From Agroathelia rolfsii (Eukaryota > Basidiomycota > Agaricomycetes > Amylocorticiales > Amylocorticiaceae), in the NCBI GenBank assembly GCA_018343915.1, contig JABRWF010000005.1, positions 3,507,001 to 3,571,000 on the forward strand: a stretch of DNA of 64,000 nucleotides, in the 5' to 3' direction. The position numbers and the translations under genes were made by a program. The notes beneath the pieces are model-generated. The model did no database searches. It saw nothing but the letters and a program-made list of their open reading frames with translations, and was not told the origin of the DNA. Shown one piece after another: positions 35,741 to 47,082 of the stretch. Position 1 is the stretch's first letter; each line of letters opens with the position of its first letter.

Positions 35741-36295
35741 GACGAAGGCGCACAAACATTTGTTGAAGACCAGTGCCAGTAGCTATATACTGAATAGTAG
35801 TTCCCGAGATATTATAATGAACGCATGCTGCGGTGCATGCATGAGCATTATGGATGCCATCATATTCACATGTACATATTTTCATTTGAAGAAAATTGAT
35901 GGGGAAGTGGGTGAAAACTCGCGTAATCGCGCTGCAATTACTTTATGGTGACTAGTAGGTACAGAGAAGGATGTGCAAGGCAGTTGAATTACCAAGCACT
36001 CAGGACCATAACACACACTTAGGTATGGCCCAAAGCTTGAACTTGAACAGGTTCATCTAACTGACAGAAGAGAGGGCATATTTCCTAGCTAACACTCAAG
36101 TATAATGTTTATCAGGCTGAAAATCATTGCAACATTTCATAATAGAACCGGATCTACGATTGATTCTCGACGTATATAAAGACGAAAATGGCTAGACAAA
36201 AGATAGAATAATTGGTATATTTAAATTTTGAATTTTCGGTTAAACACGAAGGAAGCTTCAACTGTTTTCATTATCTACGAGACAGCCCCCGATGC
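35741..36295. other. Intergenic, no gene seen
   Basis: The 5' side of the DUF4139 gene and the 3' flank of the first cellobiohydrolase gene; no supported gene. Confidence 0.5.
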
Positions 36296-37961
36296 TTAAG
36301 AAGAGTAGGTGGAGTTGAGGTCACCCCAGCGGATGTTGGAGAAAACGACATAGTCGCTGGCCGAGCTGGCCTCGACGGTGGCGGGGACACCGGAGGTAGT
36401 GGAGCAAGGGCCACGAGAGACACCAGGGGTGGAGGAGCTGCCAGTGGTTGGCTGTTGACAGTTAGTGAGCTTTTAGTTGATGACTCAAAATGAGAGATGG
36501 ACATACGTCGAGGGAGTCGAGCCAAACCATGTCGGCTTCATGATCATCCCAGATGGACATGACAAGAACCATACCGTCGGACAGAGCTTTGCCCAATTGA
36601 GGGAGACTGTAACCAGAGTTGAGCCAATGAAAAGATATTTCAAACGACATCGGTACTTACCCGCCAAGAGTCTGGAAGTAGTTGGTGTCGCCAAACTCAG
36701 TCTTCTCAGCCGTGCAGAAGTCCGTAGAGATAGAGTTGGTGGTGGGAATGTTAGGCTGGTTGGTGTTTGCATTCTGGATCACCTTGCCGTCCTGGACGTA
36801 GATACGGCGGATCTCAGAGAGCGTGCCAGAGGAAGTACCGTCATCGGTGATGAACTGGGTGACGACAGTGACAACACTGTTGGTGTCAACAGTAAGGCCA
36901 GGACCGAAGAAGGTCTCGTTGCCCAAGCGCCAGGTGTTGTAATCGCAACCGTCCTTGTCACAGTAGCCGGTGTAGCGGGCAGTTCCGCTCAGAGCTCCAC
37001 ATCTAGGAAAATTCAATCAATACCGAATTCAAGGGTCATGGAGATCCGTAAAGAAAAAAAAGTTGCTTACTCGCCGGAGACATAGCTGTCGCACTCAGTC
37101 TGCTCAGTGACAGAGCAAGGGTGAGCAGTGAAAGCCGTAGCGTATTTGTTGGCTTCCCAGACATCCATTTCCATACAGCAGGTGCCGTACTCTCCTGTAC
37201 CGGAGTTGGCGTCCGTACCGTTCCAGCCATTAATGTTGCCCTAGTACCTAATTCATGAGGAATCTATCTGCATTTGTACCCAATAGAGTACTTACAGCGC
37301 CGTTGATGAACTTGAGATCCTGAGGGCACTGCGAATCACAGTAACCAGTGCCGTAAGCAGCACCAGCCTTGTTGTTCGGGTACTCCGACGATCCACCGTC
37401 GAGGGGCATCTGGGAAAAGTAGAGAGCACCGTTGATACCGCAGCCAAGGTTGGAAAGGTCAACATCAAAAGTGAACTCCTGGTTAAGGAGCTTCAGGCTC
37501 TGGTATTCGCTGCCGGCCTCGTTCAGGAGGTAGACACGAGAGCCAACGTTGCTTCCAGTGACGAAGTTGAGTTGCAAGCTGTCACCGCTCGCGATGACAC
37601 CATAGGTACCTAAAGGGGGTGATGATAAGTTTTGCGGGTGCTATAAATCTAATCTATATCGGTACTTACTCTCATATTCGGCACCATCAAGAGCGCAATC
37701 TTCAGCGCAGACAGTGGGGCTCGTGCAAATGCTGGTATCCCATGCGTCGCCGGTGTAACAGTTGGTGTAGCCGTCGGTTTCATGTACCCAGCGCCAGTTG
37801 GAATCGAGCACAACGGACTGCGTCGAGCTCGTGCAGCCACCGCTGGAGGTACAGGTCTGAACCGTGAGCGATGGGTGTGTCTCAGTGGTATAGGTACCAA
37901 TCTGTTGAGCGGATGAAACCGCTGCAAGAGCGAGAGAGAAGAGAGCTGCCTTGGGGAACAT
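36296..37961 (-). CDS. GH7 cellobiohydrolase without CBM1
   Basis: Secreted processive exoglucanase acting from the reducing ends of cellulose. Signal peptide [18 protein letters not shown], mature start [19 protein letters not shown]. Family marks: [47 protein letters not shown], the catalytic triad EMDVWEAN (ExDxxE), [19 protein letters not shown] and [20 protein letters not shown]. The protein ends at [11 protein letters not shown] with TAA, exactly where the neighbouring paralogue continues into a linker and CBM1. It is about 450 residues in several exons with in-frame splice sites. The copy is close to the gene at 43612-45490 throughout the catalytic module. Such CBM-less forms are common in basidiomycete GH7 families and act on more accessible or soluble chains. 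Confidence 0.95.
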
Positions 37962-38022
37962 TCTTGAGTAAATGTCTAGCCTGTGTTGACCGATGCTGTC
38001 TCGTCGTTGTTGGTGAACATGC

Positions 38023-38028
38023 TTTATA
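38023..38028 (-). promoter_or_regulatory. TATA box of GH7 copy 1
   Basis: TATAAA about 65 bases before the start codon. The leader between TATA and ATG aligns well with that of copy 2 (TATAAAA at 45551-45557), including the shared CAGCATCGGTCA and the sequence just before AATGTTCCC. Confidence 0.6.
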
Positions 38029-40775
38029 GCAAAGCAGAACGGAGATTATCTGGAACTGCGTCGGAGAAAGCAAGCTGGACAAGATACAGACGAGTCAGTA
38101 AGCTGTGGCCAAGAATACCTCGAGAGCATTTGTGGAGAGTACAAGTCTGCGGGGTACAAGCGTCGATTGCTCAGATCCCGCGAAGTCCAGCACATGACCG
38201 TCACGAAAACGGATCACTGCCACCGCAGCTGCATTTGATCAGTATAATTAGACGTGTCTATTGACGATGCATGGGACTGAGAATGAAGAAGGTAGAAGCC
38301 AGTCGGCCGCGATAGTTGGTCAAAGCCATGCAACGTGAGCAACATGAGCAGGACGATTTTCCGAGATTCACTGGGAGACTGATGGGATAGACTTCAGCCA
38401 GCACATCGTAGGCGACGAAGTGCTTGAAAGTGACAACGAGGGTGGTCATACCTGGCGGGACATGGAGTGTGCAGTGCGAGCGGACGGTGGTAGTTACCTA
38501 AGTTCTTCTGTCTTGATCCCTTGACTTTGAATTACTTCCTTTGACTTTGAGCGCCTGCGCTCACGTGATCATGCAACTTCCCCATTTTGTTTTCGCCTAA
38601 ATCTATGACATCACATCATGATTTTAACGCTCGGCATCTCTCGGCATGATCATTTTGACCCCTCCGCCTCCGCACCCCACCGCTTGGGCCTCCCGGCGCG
38701 CATTTCCGGCGTGGGCCGAAGCTAGTCATCTCCGGCTCGATGGAATCAAGGGAGCCTTGTGTGCACTCATCTGGAAGTTTTAGTTGGCCACAAATAGCTG
38801 TCTCCATCCGACGTTTATCCAGTTGTCTTTTCTAGTATGGGGGAACACCGACTGTACATCATGACTGTTACGTGTTAACAGGTTCCCATGGAGCCACTCA
38901 TTGGCACCATCGCTTCGATTTTTCAACTTTTTATGCCTACTCTTTTACCTTTATAGTTCACTCAATCGTAACAGTGAATCAATTAAAAACACTATCATTT
39001 CTTCAATGCCTTAGTATTCTTTGACATCTAAAAACTAGGACCATCAGAGCCGCGTAAGAAAGATTATCAGCAGACAGATAGCCCCTCGGTGAAGGGTGGA
39101 TTTAACGGTACGGATGGAATAAAATAAACTTGACTGTCCTGTTGTTGTCTTAAAGTAGAAGAACAGCGCGTATCTATTTGCGTCAACATAGCTTCTATGT
39201 TGACTACTGTCCGTGAGTTTTTAGTAATGTGGTTGCTGGCAACACATGATGCGCGGCCTTTGGAATCTCTGAAGGGAAGCTCTTTTTGCATGTATGGCTT
39301 GCATCAAAATTATGGCGTGGGAAGCGAGGGAACGTCCTTGATGCGACCCGGTAGCATTTATCCAGTAATCCTATTTAAATACTAACGCTATTACTTTTGT
39401 CAGGTTAGAACCACTAGATCATCTATAATAAAGCAAGCATTACCTATAGAACTCCCAGTTGAGTTGTTCCAGGTTTATCGAAGCATTCGTATTCTTCCAC
39501 TTGCTTCGGATTGACCCAATGGTTTCTGTGCGATAGCCCTTTGAACAAGCGTGATGGGAAATCCAGTCGATCCTGTTTATCAGATGCTCACAATGATATA
39601 AGGGCGATACCAGAGATGATTGATTGATTAGGCTAAGCCAGAAATTGAAACGGCTTTGTAAAGGATGTGCATTCTAGCATCGATTGAATCGACGAGCCTT
39701 ATTCTATACGTGTGACTCAGATTTAGCATAACCGAGTAGCCAGTTGCGCTATAACCATCTTTGGTGGTTATGCTAGTGGATATATAGCGATCATCATACT
39801 ACTATTTTGAATAAAGGTGTGATTGGCTTACCGTACTTGCTATGGCAAAAAACCCCGGCCTGCGCGGCCACTAGCGTCAATTCAAACTGCTTCCCTCATT
39901 ATTAGTAGTTCCCAGGTATTGATCGGATAAAACAGATATCAACGGCAACCAATCTGCGAACTCTTGTAGCCACCATTACACCAACTTGGGATATTGTATA
40001 TGTCAGTCGCAGTGGTATGCCAAACTAATATGTCTAGTCTCAATACCAGCACAATAATACAGTTTACTCATTCGATAATATTACTCAACAGCCTAGTAGT
40101 ATTTTTACCACTAACTCGAATGGGCAACTTGCAATTCAATTGCAGCAAAAAGGATATCCCCAGAAAATTATGTGCACTTTTGGTTAGACTGTGGAGTGAA
40201 AACAATTCTTTCAAGTAGGATGTCTCCTTGATCGATATGGCTCTTTCTATGGAAAACTGCTAAGAGTATTAGAAATGAGGCTTGATGCGGCTTTGGTATA
40301 AACCGGCACAGTATTGTACGCCACTGTCAATGATTCAATTGTTTGATGATCTTGTGAGTCCGACAAGCCATTCTCTGAGGACAAGCTATTGAGTACCACT
40401 AAGCATTGAGTAATGAATTCTATATTGCCCATCGTCTACCTGCCTCTGGGCATGTGGTGCTATGATAGACAACGCGGCGTGATGGGATGCCGCATTCATC
40501 TATGTGGCAAAACAAACAATAACAATTTAAGAGTCCGAGTCTGGACCGAGGAAATACGAAAGCCGTAGATGTCTCATCATCCAACTCTCCGTACATGCAT
40601 TTGATTCAGATAGTTTGGGCGTTACTCCAAGTGTATCGCCCCAGTATACTCGCCGACCTGAATTCACCCACCCCCCCCCGGGATCTTGGTGGCACTTTGC
40701 TTTGGTCGCTTAACTCGAGCCTGCTGCTCCCGATATATTCTTTCATGTTGCTGTTAGCCACCTCGTTTTGTGTGT
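38029..40775. other. Long intergenic stretch, no gene seen
   Basis: About 2.7 kb with the GH7 promoter at the left. Further right it is AT-rich with only short unrecognised frames. A C10 run occurs near 40670. Confidence 0.5.
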
Positions 40776-41252
40776 ACACATTCATTCCTGTATCTTTGCC
40801 CTGGCTCTCCACCTGGTGCCTTGATATAATAGTATAAATCACTCGGATCACGACGCTGACTTGCCTTCTGTGGAAAATTAGTGACTTTGTTCTTCAAATT
40901 AAATGTTTTCTTCATGATTCACGCATCCATGAACTGATATCCAGTGGTCACATGCTGGTCTTTGAGCGCTCATCAATTTAATTTCAATCAAGGGTGAATT
41001 TTTGAATACAATTGAATGTATGTGGTGTAAGTCCATGATATGCCGAGCGCAATTATCACGGTCCAACAACCCCCCTTCAATATAGTAGGTTTGATTTGTA
41101 TTGCTTTGGTGTTCTCATGAGTCTGATGGCTCAGCCCTCCATTCAATTTTTAGCACCTGGGTGTTGAGTTCTACACCATTCGTCGGGTAGCTACCTCTGG
41201 GAGTCGTTTTGGTTATACGTCATCACGCTGCGTTAAGACCCGTCAATTTTGC

Positions 41253-41259
41253 TATAAAA
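41253..41259 (+). promoter_or_regulatory. TATA box of small secreted protein 1
   Basis: GCTATAAAATCTGC about 107 bases before the start codon. Copy 2 has GCTATAAAACCTGC at the same place (42610-42616). An upstream TATACGTCATCA block is also shared. Confidence 0.6.
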
Positions 41260-41359
41260 TCTGCACCAGCTGCATTGGCTATTATCATTGCAGCCCACTG
41301 CAAGCGTTTTTTCTTCCAGCAGTTGTTTTACATCTCGTGCTCTACGTATCATCCACAAC

Positions 41360-41769
41360 ATGCGTTTTTTCGCCGCTGCCACGACTGCCCTCGCACTCGC
41401 TTCTGGCACCGTTGCTAGTGGTCTGTATTATTGTTTTTGTGCCCTATGATTCAATGCAATATTCTGATGAGGGGCTTCTAAAGCTATCGAGAGACAGATA
41501 AACATACCCATCACCGTTCAGTGCTCTATCAACAACAATAATATTAGCATCCTCTCTAGCATCTTCAGTCCCCTTTGGGGCTCGTCAGGCTATTGGTGTC
41601 CATGCTACTCAAGCAACCCTGCGAGCCTTGGTCAGTGTATTTTTTATTCAATTCCGTGCCAGATAGCTTTAACATTTTTGAAACCTGAAAATACATAGGT
41701 TATGGCGGGATTAACGCACCCATTACGGTTCAGTGCGTTCTGAACAATAATGAGGTTAATATACTCTAA
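41360..41769 (+). CDS. Small secreted cysteine-containing protein, copy 1
   Basis: Three exons (41360-41420, 41484-41630, 41699-41769; 61+147+71 = 279 bases) encode 92 residues. The signal peptide MRFFAAATTALALASGTVAS is followed by a mature part of about 72 residues. This contains two related segments, INIPITVQCSINNNNISIL and INAPITVQCVLNNNEVNIL, joined by a stretch with GYWCPCYSSNPASLGYGG. The two 19-residue segments agree at 13 positions. There are four cysteines (one per segment plus Cys-Pro-Cys). It lacks the eight-cysteine pattern of hydrophobins, and I recognise no family. Both introns start with GTC(T/A)GT and the exons join in phase. The exact duplicate at 42719 has the same lengths, strong evidence that the model is right. 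A role as a secreted effector, surface coat or signal is speculation. Confidence 0.85.
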
Positions 41770-42718
41770 GTAGAGGGTGGTACCGATGCCTTGAGCACCT
41801 GAACTAGTACTGGCTTACATGCGTAATCCGGATGTGTCTGTAATAATGAATCATTTGATTTTGAAGTTAAAAACTAGATTGATTGGATCGGCCTGAAACA
41901 AGAAAGAAGATATTTGAATGTTGGATCATAACTATGCATAGGCGGGCGCTGTCACTACTTCATACTATAGCTGATCCATTAGGATTATTTGCCGAGGCTT
42001 AAATGTTCATTACATTGAGTGCAAATTTTACGAGAGCTTCTCAAAAGGCAGCGGCGGGAGGGGAAGCTTTATATATACACATTCATTCCTGTATCTTCAC
42101 CCTAGTCCTCCACCTTGTGTTTCGGCATGATCGTATAAATTACTCGGACCGCAATGTTGACTTGCCCCAGTCTAAGCCAGTTAGGAATTCTCTGTGGAAA
42201 ATAAAAAGCCTTGTTATTAGGATTTGATGTTTTCCTCATCATCTATGCGTTCATGAACTAATGCCAGTGGTCATGCGGCGGGACTTGGATGACTTTTAAA
42301 TTTAATTCAATCAAACGTGAGTTTGGCCATTTTGAATAGAACTAAATGCATGTGGTGCAAGCCTCTGACGCACCAAGCGCAGCTGTCACGACACAATAGT
42401 TAACGAATCTATTCCAGGGCTTGAAACTACTCCCCCTCAATGTAATGCGCTGGGTTTGTATTGTTTTGGTATTCTGATGGCCGTGTCCCCCGTACATTAT
42501 CATTCACTCTAGTGCATCTAGGCATTCAGTTCCATAGTATCAATCAGCTATCTGTGGGAATTGTTCTGACTATACGTCATCAAGCTGCTTCAAGACCCAC
42601 CAGCGTTGCTATAAAACCTGCAACAACCTTCGTACTTCTCACCCCACTGCAGTTCACTGCAAGCATCCTCTCTTCTAGCAATTGTCGTACATCTTGTATT
42701 CCACATATCATCTATAGC

Positions 42719-43129
42719 ATGCGTTTCTTCACCATTGCTGCGACTGGTCTTGCACTCGCTTCTGGCACCATTGCTAGTGGTTCGTATTGTAGCTATTGTT
42801 CTTTTCGCTTCTGCGTAATGGTCTGATGAGCAACCTGCACAGCTATCGAGCGACAAATAAACATCCCTATCACCATTCAATGCTCTATTAATAACAATGT
42901 AGTCAGCATTCTCTCCATTGTCCCGAATCCTCTTTGGAACTCGGCAGGCAGCTGGTGCCCATGCTGTTCAGATAACCCTGCGAGTCTTGGTCAGTCCATG
43001 CTTAAAATCAATTCGATGCGAAGTAGCTTTAACATTTTTAAAACCTGAAAATGCACAGGTTATGGCGGTATCAACGCACCTATCACGGTTCAGTGCGTCC
43101 TAAACAACAATGAGGTTGATATACTCTAA
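42719..43129 (+). CDS. Small secreted cysteine-containing protein, copy 2
   Basis: Duplicate of copy 1 with identical exon lengths (42719-42779, 42843-42989, 43059-43129; 279 bases, 92 residues). Signal peptide MRFFTIAATGLALASGTIAS. Mature segments are INIPITIQCSINNNVVSIL and INAPITVQCVLNNNEVDIL, with GSWCPCCSDNPASLGYGG between them. It has five cysteines: the Cys-Pro-Cys of copy 1 became Cys-Pro-Cys-Cys. Changes between the copies are concentrated at third codon positions and in the stretch before Cys-Pro-Cys. The second segment is nearly unchanged, consistent with selection to keep the protein. The gene lies convergent to GH7 copy 2, 480 bases away. Confidence 0.85.
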
Positions 43130-43611
43130 GTGGAAGGTGATGCCGATACCTTGAGCACCAGACTAGTACTGGCTTGCATGCGTAATCTGAACATGTCTTT
43201 AATGATTAGGCATTTAGTTTTGAAAATGAAAATTAAATTGATTAAATCGACCTAAATCGAAAAAGAAGACATTTGAATATTGAATCATGGCTATGCATGA
43301 GCAGGGGGTCTTCATTACCACATATCACAGCTGGTCCATTTAGATTCCTTGTCGAATCTAACACTTTTTTTTTCCCGTTAGATGCAAATTTTGACGAGGG
43401 CTTCTCGAAAAGCGATGTGGAAGCTCATGCTCAATGTGCAAGAGGTAGAAGAAAAAAGACGGATATATATTTCCCTTATGTAAAGACATAGAGTTTTGAG
43501 CAGATCATCTGTTTGCTACTGTTTCCATTTGCTTTGTGCGCAAAGACCAATAATTGAAAGAAAAAATAAAAGAACCAGACGATTTCACTATCTCCTCCCA
43601 TCATAAACTTC
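43130..43611. other. Intergenic between convergent genes
   Basis: 3' flank of small secreted protein 2 (still part of the duplicated unit to about 43425) and 3' flank of GH7 copy 2. No other gene. Confidence 0.5.
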
Positions 43612-45490
43612 TTACGCTGCCTGGCATTGGGAGTAGTAGGGGTTCAACACCACGCAGGTAGTGCCGCTGACGCAGGTCGTGGAGCCAGTCCAGTTCTCAC
43701 CACCGCACTGGCCGTACTCAGCGACGGCTGTAGAGGTGGATGTGGATGTTGCGGCGGCACTAGTCGAGGTGGCGGTCTTGGAAGCCGTAGAGGTGGCTGC
43801 GACAGAGGTGCTGGAGGAGCCGGTGGAGCCAGAAGACCCAGAAGAGTAGGTGGAGTTGAGGTCACCCCAGCGGATGTTGGAGAAGACGACGTAGTCGTTG
43901 GGCGAGTCGCCTTCGACGGTAGCGGGGACACCAGAGGTGGTGGAGCAAGGGCCACGAGAGACACCAGGGGTGGAGGCACTACCAGTGGATGGCTACCGGC
44001 ATTCCATCAGGCCTTATTTCAGGTTCAACAACGAGAAGTGAACTTACGTCAAGAGAGTCGAGCCAGAGCATGTCGGCCTGATGATCATCCCAGATAGACA
44101 TAACGAGGACAACACCATCGCCCAAAGACTTGCCCAATTGAGGGAGACTGTTGGTAACGATCAGCACTCGAAGCAATTCAAATGAGTGTTAAGCACTTAC
44201 CCGCCAACAGTTTGGAAGTAGTTGGTGTCGCCAAACTCAGTCTTCTCGGCCGTGCAGAAGTCAGTAGTAATAGAGTTGCCAGTGGGAATATTAGGCTGGT
44301 TGGTGTTTGCATTCTGGATCACCTTGCCGTCCTGGACGTAGATACGGCGGATCTCAGAGAGCGTGCCAGAGGAAGTACCGTCATCGGTGATGAACTGGGT
44401 GACGACAGTGACAACGCTGTTGGTGTCAACAGTAAGGCCAGGACCGAAGAAGGTCTCGTTGCCCAAGCGCCAGGTGTTGTAGTCGCAACCGTCCTTGTCG
44501 CAGTAGCCAGTGTAGCGGGCAGTTCCGGTTACAGATCCACATCTGACATCATTTGATTAGTATGGAATTCAGATCAAGAAGCACAAAATAAACACTTACT
44601 CGCCGGAGACATAGCTGTCGCACTCAGTCTGCTCAGTGACAGTGCAAGGGTGAGCAGTGAAAGCCGTAGCGTATTTGTTGGCTTCCCAGATATCCATTTC
44701 CATGCAGCAAGATCCGTACTCTCCTACACCGGAGTTGGCGTCCGTACCGTTCCAGCCATTAATGTTAGCCTGATATCCAAGTCATGAGGAATTTATCTGC
44801 ATTTGTACCCAATAGAGTAACTTACGGCACCGTTAATGAATTTGATGTCCTGAGGGCACTGCGAATCACAGTAACCAGTACCGTAAGCAGCACCAGCCTT
44901 GTTGTTCGGATACTCTGATGCTCCACCATCGGCGGGCATCTGGGAGAAGTAGAGAGCACCGTTGATACCGCAGCCAAGGTTGGAGACGTCAACGTCGAAA
45001 GTGAACTCTTGGTTAAGGAGCTTGAACATTTGATACTCTGTATTGGCCTCATTCATGAGGTAAACACGAGAGCCAACGTTGCTCCCAGTGACGAAGTCGA
45101 GCTGCAAGCTATCACCGCTCGTGGTGATACCATAGGTGCCTAGAGTATCCGACGATTAGTATCCTCGTAATCTCTCTCTTTTATAAGTCAACGCTTACTC
45201 TCATAAGCGGCACCGTCGAGAGCGCAATCCTCAGCACAGACAGTGGGGCTCGTGCAAATGCTGGTGTCCCATGCGTTTCCGGTGTAGCAGTTGGTGTAGC
45301 CGCCGACTTCGTGTGTCCAGCGCCAATTGCCGTCGAGCACGATAGATTGCGCCGAGCTCGTGCAGCCACCACTGGTGGTGCAAGTTTGGACCGTGAGCGG
45401 CGGGTGGGTCTCAGCGGTATTTGTGCCAATCTGCTGAGCAGATGCGACTGCTGCGAGAGCAAGAGAGAAGAGAGCTGCCTTGGGGAACAT
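43612..45490 (-). CDS. GH7 cellobiohydrolase with linker and CBM1
   Basis: Modular cellobiohydrolase of about 510 residues. Signal peptide [18 protein letters not shown], mature start [19 protein letters not shown]. Catalytic motif EMDIWEAN, plus [15 protein letters not shown] and [19 protein letters not shown]. After [11 protein letters not shown] the frame continues into a Ser/Thr-rich linker ([19 protein letters not shown] and further) and a fungal cellulose-binding module: [19 protein letters not shown] to [11 protein letters not shown], with the Gln-Cys-Gly-Gly and terminal Gln-Cys expected. The two GH7 copies flank the small-secreted-protein pair and share promoter and intron positions. 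Expression is probably induced on cellulose and repressed by glucose, as in relatives. Confidence 0.96.
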
Positions 45491-45550
45491 TCTGGAGTAG
45501 ATGCCTTGCCTGTTCTGACCGATGCTGGTCGTTCATTGTTGACATACATG

Positions 45551-45557
45551 TTTTATA
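45551..45557 (-). promoter_or_regulatory. TATA box of GH7 copy 2
   Basis: TATAAAA about 60 bases before the start codon, aligned with the TATA of copy 1. Confidence 0.6.
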
Positions 45558-47082
45558 CCAAAACTGTGCGGGGATTATCTGGAACTGTGTCGGATAAAAT
45601 GAGTCGATTTTGATTATGATAACTTGGGATAACATGCACAGAAATACTCAGGGGTAAAATGAGCGCAGAGTGCCAGCACTGTAGTCGGACCCATAAGGCG
45701 GTTTTGATTATGGCAATAGCTATTAAACGCGCCGATGGCTGTTTTCAGAAGACACATGACCGTGACTCTTCGATGAGCAAAGGATCCGTAGCAGCAATCC
45801 AGCATTAATAATAGGCTTTTAATGTGCGGATGTAACATATGCCATCAGCCATAGTCCGGTCTGCCCGTGAGCCATCATTGTTGGTATTTACCAGAGATTC
45901 CTCCGTATAGCCATTGACCATAAGCGCATCCCTACCTAAGGGACTGATTGTATATTCGAATGCTGTCTGTGCTAACTATATCACTTCTGTTGCTGTGCGG
46001 GCGTATTGTTGAGCCGCTTCCACGGTAGCCGTGTGGTGTATTGTGCAGAGAAATGATTTTTGTGCGAGAGTAGGTGGTCGTCATGCTTCAGTACAACTGA
46101 TTGACGAGAACGAGTGCGGATATAATAAAATAGGAAGTTTGCCGAAAACACATTGCGTATCCATACCCGTTATGGCATGATCTGTCGCTTGTTTTATGGA
46201 TATGGAATTGCTGGTTATTCATTTGAAGGTCTAGAGTAGCAGAAGCCATTCAATTCTTGATTGGCGCTTAGTAGTGATAATTAAGAAGTCAAACAAGTTT
46301 GAGTGTGTTCATGTCCTTCCCCGAAGACATGATTCGGTCGGCGCATTGGCACAAGGCTGTGGTCTGAGAGTTGCTGGATACCAGACAATGAGGAAAAAAT
46401 CCGATCGAAATTTGAGACATCTGTTAGCAACCAGTTCCGAGTTGCAAAGTCTGTCACGATGAAGACAAGAATTTCACGATACTAGCAGACAGGCGGTGAA
46501 AGTCATGTGGATTATGTCATCCTGCATCAACCTCGGAACACGGACTCGCTCAAACCATTCTTGCTCTCATGCTTGTGCTTGTGTTAATGCACTCTCATGA
46601 CAGGCATGGTGCTTTTATGATAGTGCTGAAACATTCAACAGCACCTGGATGACATGTCACTCCGCATTATCCTGCATGGAGTTACACGGCCAACTGTCTC
46701 CGCTAGTGATCCCAGCACGACTGCAAACTATTCTGGCTGCACCCTGTGGCTTATGCCGTTGTACGCATGCCACCCTCACAAGATGATCTCCACATATGCT
46801 TGCTATTGACTACCTTCGCAAGCGTTCTGCCAGTGGACATGCGACCCATGGAATTCACGATAATCATGATAATCCTTAATAATCATGGTCACGTCACAAC
46901 ATCATCAGACTCGGAGCTTTCGGCCTTACTGTTACAGGATGCCTCCTCCATAGGTTTGTTGACCTTTGCCGCTGTGGGCCGGTACATTCTTAGAAGTGAC
47001 GCCATAGGCTCCACCAAGGCCTCCTTTGCTTTTAAAGTGGAGAATGGGAGAATGCATTTTTGAAGTCTACTCCTGTTTGACA
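45558..47082. other. Intergenic between divergent genes
   Basis: About 1.5 kb, divergent between GH7 copy 2 (-) and the MFS transporter (+), so it probably holds both promoters. The open frame at 46746-47063 just before the transporter has no family features. No other gene is seen. Confidence 0.5.

Larger units (their letters stand above)
40776..43425 (+). repeat. Head-to-tail tandem duplication, about 1.3 kb per unit
   Basis: Unit 1 (about 40776-42076) and unit 2 (about 42077-43425) align over nearly their whole length. Both start with ACACATTCATTCCTGTATCTT, pass through a similar promoter, the gene for a small secreted protein and its 3' flank, and end around GCTTCTC(A/G)AAAAG. Corresponding points are offset by about 1,300 to 1,360 bases, the difference being small indels. 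The units abut directly. Coding exons are better conserved than introns and flanks. Confidence 0.8.

Noticed and set aside
43644..43979. Proline/serine-rich minus-strand frame in the GH7 copy 2 3' end
   Set aside because: Out-of-frame reading of the linker and CBM1 exon.
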